DNA of 41,816 nt from Methylobacterium crusticola (GTDB lineage: Bacteria > Pseudomonadota > Alphaproteobacteria > Rhizobiales > Beijerinckiaceae), in contig NZ_QOWC01000059.1 in NCBI RefSeq assembly GCF_003574465.1, forward strand, positions 1 to 41,816, given 5' to 3'. Both the position numbers and the translations under genes were made by a program. Position 1 is the first letter of the stretch. Every line of letters starts with the position of its first letter. Below are positions 17,629 to 25,435 of the stretch, piece by piece. The notes beneath the pieces were generated by a model that ran no database searches, was not told where the DNA came from, and was given only the letters and a program-made list of their open reading frames with translations.

Positions 17629-17988
17629 TTACGCCGCCGCGTCCTCGCCGGCGCCGGCCTTCTCGGCACGGGCGGCGGCGCGGTCCTTGGACTTCGTGCC
17701 GGGCTCGGCCTTCTGCGGGTTGTTGCGGGCCGGGCGCTTGGCGAGGCCGGCGGCGTCGAGGAAGCGCAGCACGCGGTCGGTCGGCTGGGCGCCCTTGGCG
17801 AGCCAGGACTGGATCTTCTCGGCCTCCAGCGTCACGCGGGCCGGGTCGTCCTTGGGCTTCATCGGGTCGTAGGCGCCGACCTTCTCGATGAAGCGGCCGT
17901 CGCGGGGCGAGCGGGCGTCGGCCACGACGATGCGGTAGTACGGGCGCTTCTTGGCGCCGCCGCGGGTGAGACGGATCTTGAGGGACAT
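17629..17988 (-). CDS. rpsP: 30S ribosomal protein S16
   Basis: S16 is a small-subunit protein needed for 30S assembly. The N-terminal 80 residues match the family ([35 protein letters not shown]). The remaining roughly 40 residues are an Ala/Lys-rich tail, common in alphaproteobacterial S16 and longer than the E. coli protein of about 82 residues. A site AGGAAGAG precedes the ATG at 17988. It lies 57 bp after ffh and 11 bp before rimM in the same operon. Confidence 0.97.
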   Translation of the reverse strand: MSLKIRLTRGGAKKRPYYRIVVADARSPRDGRFIEKVGAYDPMKPKDDPARVTLEAEKIQSWLAKGAQPTDRVLRFLDAAGLAKRPARNNPQKAEPGTKSKDRAAARAEKAGAGEDAAA

Positions 17989-18045
17989 GGTGCTCTTCCT
18001 GTGGGTGAGGGGATCGGGACGGCGACGGTCGGGCCCGCCTGCCGC

Positions 18046-19734
18046 CTACTTCTTCTTGCCGAAGGGGAGGCCGCCGAGGCCCGGGAGGCCCGGGAGCCGG
18101 CCGCCCCCGAGCCCCGGCAGGACCGGCCCCTTGGCGGGGGCCTGGGCCGGGGCCGGGGCGGGGAGCCTGCCCGGGGCGCTGGCGGCACCCTTGGCGGCGC
18201 TCTGGGCGGCGCCCTTTGGGGCGCCCTGGGCCTGCGGGCCGCCGAGGCCGGGGGGCATCGGCGGGAGGGTGGTGCCGGGGGGCAGGGCCTTCTGCATCTC
18301 GGCCAGCATCTCGGGGGTGGGCTGGGGCATGCCGCCCATCATCCGGCCGAGCCCGCCCATGCCGCCGCCCATCCCGCCTGCCATGCCGCCGCCCAGGCCG
18401 AACATGCTGCCGAGGGCCTGGCCGATGCCGCGCTTGCCCGACCCCATGGCCTTCATCATGTCGGCCATGGTGCGGTGCATCTTGAGGAGCTTGTTGATCT
18501 CCGCGACGTCGACGCCCGCGCCCCTGGCGACGCGCTTCTTGCGCGAGGCCTTGAGGATGTCGGGGTTCTTGCGCTCGGCCGGGGTCATGGACGAGATGAT
18601 GGCGCGCTGGCGCCGGAACATCCGCTCGTCGAGGTTGGCGCCCTCGACCTGCTTCTTGATCTGCCCCATGCCGGGCAGCATGCCCATCAGGCCGCCGATG
18701 CCGCCCATCTTCTCCATCTGGGCGAGCTGCATCGACAGGTCGTCGAGGTCGAACTTGCCCTTGCGCATCTTCTCGGCGACGCGCAGGGCCTCTTCCTGGT
18801 CGATGGTCTCGGCCGCCTTCTCGACGAGCGAGACGATGTCGCCCATGCCGAGGATGCGGTTGGCGACGCGGGCCGGGTGGAACTCCTCCAGCGCGTCGAC
18901 CTTCTCGCCGGTGCCGACGAGCTTGATCGGCCTGCCGGTGACGGCCCGCATCGAGAGCGCGGCGCCGCCGCGGGCGTCGCCGTCCATGCGGGTGAGCACG
19001 ATGCCGGTGACGCCGAGGCGCTCGTCGAAGGCGCGGGCCGTGTTGACCGCGTCCTGGCCCGTGAGGGCGTCGGCGACGAGCAGCACCTCGTGGGGCCGGG
19101 TCGCCGCCTTCACGTCGGCGGCCTCCTGCATCAGGCCCTCGTCGAGGGTGATGCGGCCGGCGGTGTCGAGCATCACGACGTCGAAGCCGCCGAGGCGGGC
19201 CGCCTCCATGGCGCGCCGGGCGATCTGCACCGCCGTCTGGCCGGCGACGATCGGCAGCGTCTCGACCCCGACCTGGCGGCCGAGGATCGCGAGCTGCTCC
19301 ATGGCGGCCGGGCGGCGGGTGTCGAGGGAGGCGAGCAGCACCCGGCGCTTGTCGCGGCCCGTCAGGCGCCGGGCGATCTTGGCGGTGGTGGTGGTCTTTC
19401 CCGAGCCCTGGAGGCCGACCATCAGGATGGCGACCGGCGACGGCGCGTTGAGGTCGATGACCTCGGCCTCGGTGCCGAGCATCGCCACGAGCTGGTCGTT
19501 GACGATCTTCACGACCATCTGGCCGGGCGTCACCGACTTCAGCACCACGGCGCCGACGGCCTGCTCGCGCACCTTCTCGGTGAAGCCGCGCACCACCTCG
19601 AGCGCGACGTCGGCCTCGAGGAGGGCGCGGCGCACCTCGCGCAGGGCGGCGGCGACGTCGGCCTCCGTCAGGGCGCCGCGGCGGGTCAGCCCGGACAGGA
19701 TGCCGGAGAGGCGGTCGGAGAGGCCTTCGAACAT
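18046..19734 (-). CDS. ffh: Signal recognition particle protein Ffh with extended C-terminus
   Basis: Ffh (SRP54) is the GTPase that binds signal sequences of nascent membrane proteins together with 4.5S RNA and delivers them to FtsY. The protein has the N-domain, then the G-domain with P-loop [15 protein letters not shown] (107-121), DTAGR and [10 protein letters not shown]. The Met-rich M-domain ([44 protein letters not shown]) follows. Its 562 residues exceed the usual 450-520. The excess is a Gly/Met run ([16 protein letters not shown]) and a Pro/Ala/Gly tail ending in GKKK. It is preceded by the small YHS-like gene with 18 bp between them, and followed by rpsP. Confidence 0.96.
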   Translation of the reverse strand: MFEGLSDRLSGILSGLTRRGALTEADVAAALREVRRALLEADVALEVVRGFTEKVREQAVGAVVLKSVTPGQMVVKIVNDQLVAMLGTEAEVIDLNAPSPVAILMVGLQGSGKTTTTAKIARRLTGRDKRRVLLASLDTRRPAAMEQLAILGRQVGVETLPIVAGQTAVQIARRAMEAARLGGFDVVMLDTAGRITLDEGLMQEAADVKAATRPHEVLLVADALTGQDAVNTARAFDERLGVTGIVLTRMDGDARGGAALSMRAVTGRPIKLVGTGEKVDALEEFHPARVANRILGMGDIVSLVEKAAETIDQEEALRVAEKMRKGKFDLDDLSMQLAQMEKMGGIGGLMGMLPGMGQIKKQVEGANLDERMFRRQRAIISSMTPAERKNPDILKASRKKRVARGAGVDVAEINKLLKMHRTMADMMKAMGSGKRGIGQALGSMFGLGGGMAGGMGGGMGGLGRMMGGMPQPTPEMLAEMQKALPPGTTLPPMPPGLGGPQAQGAPKGAAQSAAKGAASAPGRLPAPAPAQAPAKGPVLPGLGGGRLPGLPGLGGLPFGKKK

Positions 19735-19752
19735 GGGTCGGTTCCCCGGGGT

Positions 19753-19974
19753 CTACTCGTCCACGCCCGCGGACGCCGCGCGGCGGGCCTGGAGCGCGCC
19801 CTCGAAGTGCCGCACCGCGCTCTCGAACTTGTCGCGGCAGCCGGGGTTGCAGAAGCCCACCACGGCGCCGTTGTAGAGGGTCAGCGAATCGGCCGCGACG
19901 GGCTTGCCCGACCACGGGCAGACCTCGTTCACCGCGTCCTCGATGCGCAGCCGCGCGTGATCCGTCTGGTTCAT
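19753..19974 (-). CDS. Small YHS/TRASH-like cysteine-motif protein
   Basis: This 73-residue cytoplasmic protein carries CPWSGKPV and, 17 residues later, [13 protein letters not shown]. The second half closely resembles the FCxxGCxxKF signature of YHS/TRASH metal-binding domains, while the first Cys is in a CPxSG context. Three cysteines could bind a metal. Such proteins are sometimes labelled glutathione S-transferase in databases, without support from the sequence. It opens the ffh operon, 18 bp before ffh. A longer frame to 20049 exists, but the ATG at 19974 gives the compact domain. Its upstream region contains the IS insertion about 200 bp away. Confidence 0.75.
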   Translation of the reverse strand: MNQTDHARLRIEDAVNEVCPWSGKPVAADSLTLYNGAVVGFCNPGCRDKFESAVRHFEGALQARRAASAGVDE

Positions 19975-20163
19975 CCGGCGTCCTGGGAGCGGCCGCGCGG
20001 CCGCTCGTCGTGAGGCACCGCTCAACGCCGTTCGCGCCCGAGGGCGCATCGCGCTGTCGGGCGTTGACCTCCGGCCTCGCGGGGCCGGTCGGCGTCGAGA
20101 CGAGACCTCGTCCTGAGAGGGCGGGGCGTAGAGGGGTGCGGGCGAAAAGTCAATGCGGCCCGG

Positions 20164-20171
20164 GCCGGACG
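20164..20171. repeat. Left copy of 8-bp target-site duplication
   Basis: GCCGGACG directly abuts the outer end of the left IS terminal repeat and is repeated exactly at 21506-21513. Eight base pairs is a usual duplication size for ISAs1-family elements. Confidence 0.9.
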
Positions 20172-20196
20172 CCAGGGCCGCGAACTCGGGTTAACG
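20172..20196 (+). repeat. Left terminal inverted repeat of the ISAs1 element
   Basis: Starts CCAGGGCC and ends GGGTTAACG; matches the reverse complement of 21481-21505 at 20 of 25 positions. The transposase starts about 60 bp inside. Confidence 0.88.
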
Positions 20197-20256
20197 GCTG
20201 TTTACGGATTGCGTTGAGGCTGACTCTGTGGGCGCCGCTGAGTCGGAGCCTTGCTG

Positions 20257-21486
20257 ATGAGCCTTGCGATCCTGGAGAGCCTGCCGCCCTCGCGCCTGAA
20301 GGCCCTGCTGGCGCACTTTGCCGAGATCGAGGATCCGCGCGAACCCTGGCGGGTCGCCCACCCGCTGCCCGAGGTGCTGCTGCTGGTGGTGTGCGGCACG
20401 ATCTGCGACTGCGAGGACTACGACCTGATCGCGGCCTGGGGCGAGGCGCACCTGCCGGTGCTGCGCCGCTACCTGCCCTACCATCACGGCGTGCCGGGCG
20501 GGCGCTGGCTGACCCTTCTGATGAACCGCATCGATCCGGGCCTGTTCGCGCAGGCCTTCACGGACTGGGTGCGCGCCACCTGGCCCGAACGGCCCGACTT
20601 CGTGGCCATCGACGGCAAGACCTCGCGCCGCAGCCACGACCGCGCCACGGGCGCGCCGCCCCTGCATCTGGTCTCGGCCTTCGCCACCACCGCCCGCCTC
20701 GTGCTCGGCCAGGAGGCGGTGCCCGACAAGGCCAGCGAGACCACGGCCATCCCGGCCCTGATCGCCCGCCTGTCCGAGCGGGACGGCCTGAAGGGCGCGC
20801 TCGTCTCCATCGACGCGGTCGCCACCAACCCGAGTATCGCCGCAACCATCACCGCGGCGGGCGCCGACTACCTACTCGCGGTCAAGGCCAACCAGCCCAC
20901 CCTGCGCGCCGAGATCGAGAGCCTGTTCGAGACCGGCCTCTCCGACGAAGTCGAGACCGTGACCGAGCACGACAAGGGACACGGCCGCATCGAGGAGCGG
21001 CGCGTCGGCGTCGTACGGCAGGTCGACTGGCTCGACGGGCCCCGCCGCTTCCCCGGCGAGACCCGCCTGCCGGGCGCGGCCTGCCTCGTGCGGGTCCAGG
21101 CCCGCACCGAACTCAAGGATCGCTGCCGCACCGAGACCCGCTACTACGTCTCCTCCGCAGCCCTCACCGCCGCGCGCGCCGCAGACGCCGTGCGCGGACA
21201 CTGGGCCATCGAGAACAGCCTCCACTGGGTCCTCGACGTGGTCTTCGCCGACGACCAGTCCCGCCTGCGCAAGGGCCACGGCGCCCACACCATGGCCGTG
21301 GTCCGCCACTTCGCCCTCAACCTCGTGCGAACCGCCCCGCCCCGCCCGGAGCCGAAGCGATCCCCGCTCAAGCGCGCGCCACGACCAGGCGCACCACCCA
21401 AGACCATCAGCCTCAAGCTCCGACGCAAAATGGCAGCTTGGGACCCAAACTACCTACAGGCTGTCCTCGGCATCAACCCGCGTTAA
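20257..21486 (+). CDS. ISAs1-family transposase
   Basis: This 409-residue DDE transposase moves the surrounding element by cutting and joining DNA at the terminal repeats. The N-terminal block (LKALLAHFAEIEDPRE, LLLVVCGTICDCEDYD) is the family's conserved DDE-associated region. The likely catalytic triad is Asp119 (FVAIDGKTSRRS), Asp186 (LVSIDAVATNPS) and Glu319 (GHWAIENSLHWVLDVVF). All are intact and the length is full, so the enzyme may be active. The ATG at 20257 is preferred; a TTG two codons earlier is also in frame. The stop lies within the right terminal repeat. Confidence 0.95.
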   Translation: MSLAILESLPPSRLKALLAHFAEIEDPREPWRVAHPLPEVLLLVVCGTICDCEDYDLIAAWGEAHLPVLRRYLPYHHGVPGGRWLTLLMNRIDPGLFAQAFTDWVRATWPERPDFVAIDGKTSRRSHDRATGAPPLHLVSAFATTARLVLGQEAVPDKASETTAIPALIARLSERDGLKGALVSIDAVATNPSIAATITAAGADYLLAVKANQPTLRAEIESLFETGLSDEVETVTEHDKGHGRIEERRVGVVRQVDWLDGPRRFPGETRLPGAACLVRVQARTELKDRCRTETRYYVSSAALTAARAADAVRGHWAIENSLHWVLDVVFADDQSRLRKGHGAHTMAVVRHFALNLVRTAPPRPEPKRSPLKRAPRPGAPPKTISLKLRRKMAAWDPNYLQAVLGINPR

Positions 21487-21505
21487 CCTGGATTCATGGC
21501 CCTGG
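21481..21505 (-). repeat. Right terminal inverted repeat of the ISAs1 element
   Basis: Read on the minus strand it begins CCAGGGCCATGAA and contains GGTTAACG, pairing with the left repeat. The transposase stop codon TAA at 21484-21486 lies inside it. Confidence 0.88.
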
Positions 21506-21513
21506 GCCGGACG
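21506..21513. repeat. Right copy of 8-bp target-site duplication
   Basis: GCCGGACG, identical to 20164-20171 and immediately outside the right terminal repeat. Confidence 0.9.
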
Positions 21514-21539
21514 CGCCGGGGCGGCGCCCGCCAGGCTCG

Positions 21540-21555
21540 TTTACGCCTCCTTAAC
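21540..21555 (+). promoter_or_regulatory. Near-match to a CtrA box (TTTA-N7-TTAAC)
   Basis: TTTA, seven bases, then TTAAC differs from the CtrA consensus TTAA-N7-TTAAC at one base. It lies 46 bp upstream of the GTG at 21602, a position compatible with promoter control. A short motif with one mismatch can occur by chance, although AT-rich words are rare in this DNA. Confidence 0.3.
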
Positions 21556-21601
21556 CATGATCGGGTCTGTTCGGGGCGTCGAGAGTTGCAGGAGACGCGG
21601 C

Positions 21602-22063
21602 GTGTCCGATCCCGCCTACCAGATGCAGAGCAATGCCGCCGCCTCGCGGCAGCCCTCCGGCCCGCTGCGGGACTGGCTCGCCACCCTGTCGCGGATCGAC
21701 ACGGCCGAGACCGGCCGCCCGGCCGCCCGGCCCGCGGAGGCCCGCCGGCCGCCCGAGGCGCAGGCCGCCTGGGAACCCCGCGTCGTCCCGGCCACCCCCG
21801 AGGCCGCGCCGGAACCGCCCCCGGAGCAGAGCGAGGACGACGACGTCGCCGCCCTGATGGCCGAGAACATGATGCTCAAGGCCCGCCTGCGCCTCGAGGC
21901 CGAGCGCTACGACGAGGTGCAGACCCTCCTCGCCGAGGAGCTGCGCGCCCTGCGCAGCCACGTCCAGGGCGAGATGGAGAAGGCCGAGGACCTGCGCGCC
22001 GAGCGCGACCTCTGGATGGCCCGCGCCGAGGCCCTGGCCCAGCCGCTGTTCCAGAAGCGCTGA
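21602..22063 (+). CDS. Coiled-coil protein, hypothetical
   Basis: I do not recognise this 153-residue protein. The first 75 residues are Pro/Ala/Arg-rich and probably disordered. Residues about 83-148 (LMAENMMLKARLRLEAERYDEV... to ...RAERDLWMARAEALA) have a strong heptad pattern rich in Leu, Glu and Arg, indicating a coiled coil and perhaps dimerisation. There is no signal peptide or membrane span. The GTG at 21602 is chosen because AGGAG stands about 8 bases before it; the open frame extends to an ATG at 21557 with no such site. Its upstream region was interrupted by the IS 97 bp away. Confidence 0.65.
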   Translation: MSDPAYQMQSNAAASRQPSGPLRDWLATLSRIDTAETGRPAARPAEARRPPEAQAAWEPRVVPATPEAAPEPPPEQSEDDDVAALMAENMMLKARLRLEAERYDEVQTLLAEELRALRSHVQGEMEKAEDLRAERDLWMARAEALAQPLFQKR

Positions 22064-22084
22064 AGGCGCCCGCCGCGCGCCCGC

Positions 22085-22516
22085 TCAGGCGTCCAGGGCC
22101 GCCCGGATCCGCTCCGCGTGCGCGGCCAGCACGGCCGGGTCGGCCATGCCGCCGGCGTGGCGCCGCGGGGCGGCGCCCTCGTGGCGCGGCAGGACGTGGA
22201 CGTGGAGGTGGAAGACGGTCTGGCCGGCCGCCGCCTCGTTGTACTGGTAGACGGCGACGCCGTCGGCCGCGAACGCCGCCTTGGCGGCGGCGGCGACCCG
22301 CTGCACGGTGGCGAACAGGGGCGCGAACACCGCCGGGTCGGCGTCGAGCAGGCCGCGGCTCGGCCGCTTCGGCACCACCAGGGTGTGGCCGTCGGCCTGG
22401 GGCATCACGTCCATGAAGGCGAGGGTGTGGGCGTCCTCGTAGACCCGGTGGCACGGGATCTCGCCCCGCAGGATCTTCCCGAAGATGTTGGCGGGATCGT
22501 AGGCGGAGCTCGTCAT
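22085..22516 (-). CDS. HIT-family nucleotide-binding protein
   Basis: This 143-residue protein belongs to the histidine triad superfamily, which hydrolyses nucleoside phosphoramidates and related nucleotides. The triad HLHVHVLP is at residues 103-110 (His103, 105, 107), and the N-terminal CHRVYEDAHTLAFMDVMPQADGHTLVVPK is typical of the Hint/HinT branch. GGGAGG precedes the ATG at 22516. It follows the M20 amidohydrolase gene by 12 bp, so they are probably co-transcribed, and converges on the coiled-coil gene. The physiological substrate cannot be read from the sequence. Confidence 0.92.
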   Translation of the reverse strand: MTSSAYDPANIFGKILRGEIPCHRVYEDAHTLAFMDVMPQADGHTLVVPKRPSRGLLDADPAVFAPLFATVQRVAAAAKAAFAADGVAVYQYNEAAAGQTVFHLHVHVLPRHEGAAPRRHAGGMADPAVLAAHAERIRAALDA

Positions 22517-22528
22517 CGGCGCCTCCCC

Positions 22529-23695
22529 TCAGGCCGCCGAGGCCGAGCGGCGCTCGACCAGGCGCGCCAGGTAGGCGGCGCCGAGCGGGATGATCGCGTC
22601 GTCGAAGTCGTAGGCCGCGTTGTGCAGGTTCGCGCCCGACTTGCCGCCGAGCCAGGCGTAGGCGCCCGGCACCGCGTGCAGCATGTCGGCGAAATCCTCG
22701 CTCCCCATCTTGGGCTCGGGATCGGTGTCGACCTGGCTTGCGCCGAACAGCTCGGCGGCGATCTCGGCCGCCGCGGCGGCCTGCGCCTCGCTGTTGCGCA
22801 GGACCGAGAAGATGTCGCGGATCTCGACCCGGATCTCGGCCCCGAAGGCCGCCGCGACCCCGGCGGCGATCTCGCGCATGCGCCGGGCGACGAGGGCGCG
22901 CACGTCGTCGTCGAAGGTCCGGATCGTGCCGGCGAGGTGGGCCTCCTCCGGGATCACGTTGTAGGCGGCGCCGGCGTGGACCTGGGTGATCGAGAGCACG
23001 GCCGACTTGAGCGGATCGGCGTTGCGGCTCACCACCGTCTGGAGCGCCTGGACCAGGGCGGCCTGGATCACCACCGGGTCGATGCCCCGGTTCGGCTGCG
23101 CCCCGTGGGCGCCCCGGCCGACGACGCGGATGTCGAAGAAGTCGGCCGCCGCCATGGCGGGGCCCGCCCGCACCGACAGGCGCCCCACCGGGCCGCCCGG
23201 GTTGTTGTGCAGCCCGTAGACCTCGTCGCAGGGGAAGCGCTCGAACAGGCGGTCGGCCAGCATGGCGCGGGCGCCCCCCAGGCCCTCCTCGGCGGGCTGG
23301 AAGATGAACACGGCGGTGCCGTCGAAGGCGCGGGTCTCCGCCAGGTACTTGGCGGCCCCGAGCAGCATCGTGGTGTGGCCGTCGTGGCCGCAGGCGTGCA
23401 TCGTGCCCGGCACCGTCGAGCGGTAGGGCAGGTTCGTGGCCTCCTCGATGGGGAGCGCGTCCATGTCGGCGCGCAGGCCGATCCGGCGCGGGCTCGTGCC
23501 GCGGCCCTCGAGGATGCCGACGACGCCGGTCCGGCCGACCGCGCGATGCACCTCGATGCCCCAGGCGGCCAGCTTCTCGGCCACGATGCCGGAGGTGCGC
23601 ACCTCCTCGAAGCCGAGCTCGGGGTGGGCGTGCAGGTCGCGCCGGATGGCGACGAGCTCGTCGAGGTCGGCGGCGATGTGATCGATCGGGGTCAT
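22529..23695 (-). CDS. M20-family amidohydrolase (hippurate hydrolase-like)
   Basis: This 388-residue metal-dependent hydrolase cleaves N-acyl amino acids or similar amides. The family blocks are LRRDLHAHPELGFEE-like (IRRDLHAHPELGFEEV, about 18-33), IGLRADMDALPIEE, the metal site MHACGHDGHTTMLLGAA (Cys and His ligands), FIFQPAEEG with the catalytic Glu pair, and a C-terminal MGSEDFADML. No signal peptide is seen, so it is cytoplasmic. It precedes the HIT gene by 12 bp. Close relatives include HipO and IAA-amino acid hydrolases; the natural substrate is unknown. Confidence 0.92.
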   Translation of the reverse strand: MTPIDHIAADLDELVAIRRDLHAHPELGFEEVRTSGIVAEKLAAWGIEVHRAVGRTGVVGILEGRGTSPRRIGLRADMDALPIEEATNLPYRSTVPGTMHACGHDGHTTMLLGAAKYLAETRAFDGTAVFIFQPAEEGLGGARAMLADRLFERFPCDEVYGLHNNPGGPVGRLSVRAGPAMAAADFFDIRVVGRGAHGAQPNRGIDPVVIQAALVQALQTVVSRNADPLKSAVLSITQVHAGAAYNVIPEEAHLAGTIRTFDDDVRALVARRMREIAAGVAAAFGAEIRVEIRDIFSVLRNSEAQAAAAAEIAAELFGASQVDTDPEPKMGSEDFADMLHAVPGAYAWLGGKSGANLHNAAYDFDDAIIPLGAAYLARLVERRSASAA

Positions 23696-23824
23696 GCGGG
23701 CGGACGCTCGGGCTCTGGCGCCCGGACGGGGCCGGGCCGGACGGCGCCATCCTTCCCCCCTCCGGCCGGGGGAGTCCAGAGGGGGAGGCGCCGGGACCGG
23801 GCCCGCCGGGCCCCGCGGCGGCGC

Positions 23825-25189
23825 TCAGTCGACGATCGCCCCGTACACGAGCTGCTTGATCTCCCGGCGGTAATGGGCCCGGCTCGGCCCCGGCGCCTGG
23901 GTCATCATCACGACCGCGAGGTCCTCCTTGGGGTCGACCCAGAAGAACGTCCCGGCGTAGCCGGCCCACATGAACTCGCCCTTCGAGCCCGGCACGCCGG
24001 CGATCCCGGGCTCCTTGCGCACCATGAAGCCGAGGCCGAAGGTGTAGCCCGGCACGCCCATCAGCAGGTCGCCCGGGGTCGCGACGGGCCGGATGCGGTC
24101 GCCGAGGTGGTCGGAGGTCATCAGCTCGACACTGGTCCGGCTGAGCACCCGCGCCCCGTCGAGGGCGCCGCCGTCGAGCATGGCCTGGGCGAAGCGCAGG
24201 TAGTCCGAGGCGGTGCCGTAGCCGCCGGCGCCGCCGGAATCGTTCTTCGGCACGCTCCCGTCGATCAGCCGGTTCGGCGCCCCCGTGGCGGGATCGGTGG
24301 GGAGGGGCAGCGCGATCCGCCCCGCCTTGTCGGCCGGGACCGAGAACCCGGTCTCGGTCATCCCGAGCGGCGCGAGGACCCGCTCCTCCAGGTAGGCGCC
24401 GAGCCGCTGGCCGGAGGCCTTCTCGACCACGCGCCCGAGCACGTCGACGGCGAGGCTGTACTGCCAGACGGTGCCGGGCTGGTAGGCGAGCGGCGCGGCC
24501 GCGAGGCGGCTCGTGAACTCCTCGGGCGAGAGGTCGGTGGTGTTGTAGTCGAAGTCGGGCTTGAACAGTCCCGCCTTGGCGTAGGCGGCCTTCACCAGCG
24601 CGTTCGTGGTGATCTCGCCGTAGGCGAGGCCGGCGGAGTGCCGCAGGAGGTCCTGCACGGTCGGGGCCCGCTCGGCCGCGACCAGGTCGACGGCCTGCTC
24701 GCCGAGGGCGTTGGGGCGCGGGACGGCGACCTTCAGGTCCTTGAACTCGGGCAGGTACTTCGAGACCGGGTCGGTGAGCTGGATGCGGCCGTCCTCCACG
24801 AGCGTCATGGCGGCGACCGACGCCAGGGGCTTCGTCATGGAGTAGATCCGGAAGATCGCGTCCTTGGCGAGCGGCGCGTTGGCGGCCTTGTCGCGGAAGC
24901 CGAAGCTCTCCGCGTAGGCGAGGCGGCCGCGGCGCGCGATCATCACGACGGCCCCGGGCAGCCGGCCGGCCGCGACCTCCTCCTCCATGACCCGCCCGAT
25001 GCGCGCGAGCCGCCCGGAGGACAGGCCGACCTCCTCGGGCCGGGCGGCCGACAGCACCGCCCCGCCCCGCGGGCGCCCCGTCGCGTCCGCCCAAGCCGGC
25101 GCCGCCGCGAGGGCGACCAGGGCCGCCCCGATGCAGGACATCACGATCCGACGGGATGCGGGCACGCGCCCTCCCTCGCTCCTCGCCAT
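23825..25189 (-). CDS. Exported serine hydrolase, class C beta-lactamase/esterase family
   Basis: This 454-residue protein belongs to the beta-lactamase-related superfamily (Pfam Beta-lactamase; esterase VIII and DD-peptidase relatives). A signal peptide is seen at residues about 12-35 (MSCIGAALVALAAAPAWA). The nucleophile motif is SMTK (Ser117, Lys120 in FRIYSMTKPLASV), and the tyrosine motif lies in WQYSLAVDVLG. The C-terminal part has FFWVDPKEDLAVVMMTQ, where the usual third-motif region lies. It is most likely a periplasmic esterase or peptidase, and true beta-lactamase activity cannot be claimed. GGGAG lies about 8 bases before the ATG at 25189. Confidence 0.88.
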   Translation of the reverse strand: MARSEGGRVPASRRIVMSCIGAALVALAAAPAWADATGRPRGGAVLSAARPEEVGLSSGRLARIGRVMEEEVAAGRLPGAVVMIARRGRLAYAESFGFRDKAANAPLAKDAIFRIYSMTKPLASVAAMTLVEDGRIQLTDPVSKYLPEFKDLKVAVPRPNALGEQAVDLVAAERAPTVQDLLRHSAGLAYGEITTNALVKAAYAKAGLFKPDFDYNTTDLSPEEFTSRLAAAPLAYQPGTVWQYSLAVDVLGRVVEKASGQRLGAYLEERVLAPLGMTETGFSVPADKAGRIALPLPTDPATGAPNRLIDGSVPKNDSGGAGGYGTASDYLRFAQAMLDGGALDGARVLSRTSVELMTSDHLGDRIRPVATPGDLLMGVPGYTFGLGFMVRKEPGIAGVPGSKGEFMWAGYAGTFFWVDPKEDLAVVMMTQAPGPSRAHYRREIKQLVYGAIVD

Positions 25190-25280
25190 GGCGTCGTCTC
25201 CCTCTCAGCCTCTTGCCGGAACCCGCGGGCCCCGCCCGGGCCTCTCGCGGGCCCGCCGACGCGAGCCTAGCCGGCCGCAG

Positions 25281-25358
25281 GCCGGAACGCCACGGCCGAG
25301 GTCGGGGCCGGAACGCCACGGCCGAGGTCGGGGCCGAAACGCCACGGCCGAGGCCGAG
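25281..25358. repeat. 26-bp tandem repeat, three copies
   Basis: Units start at 25281, 25307 and 25333 with GCCGGAACGCCACGG at the head (third copy GCCGAAACGCC). The first two are identical. The array occupies much of the 246-bp gap between two minus-strand genes and has no coding signs. Confidence 0.8.
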
Positions 25359-25435
25359 GCCCCGCGCCGCACCGGCGCGCCGCCCGGTGGGAGCCCCGGC
25401 CGGGGGGAGCGCCGGCCGGGGCCGCCCGGCGGGCC

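Larger units (their letters stand above)
20172..21505 (+). mobile_element. ISAs1-family insertion sequence, complete (1334 bp)
   Basis: The element carries one intact transposase gene and is bounded by imperfect terminal inverted repeats of about 25 bp (20172-20196 and 21481-21505; 20 of 25 positions match, both starting CCAGGGCC and containing GGTTAACG). It is flanked by an exact 8-bp duplication GCCGGACG. It lies between the divergent YHS-like/ffh operon and the coiled-coil gene at 21602, so it has split their shared upstream region. An intact duplication and frame indicate a fairly recent insertion. Confidence 0.93.

Noticed and set aside
20010..21554. Second long plus-strand frame across the IS
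   Set aside because: It is a shadow of the transposase frame with basic low-complexity translation.
23825..25189. Calling the exported serine hydrolase an AmpC beta-lactamase
   Set aside because: Only the superfamily motifs are visible; the surrounding sequence fits esterase/peptidase relatives at least as well.
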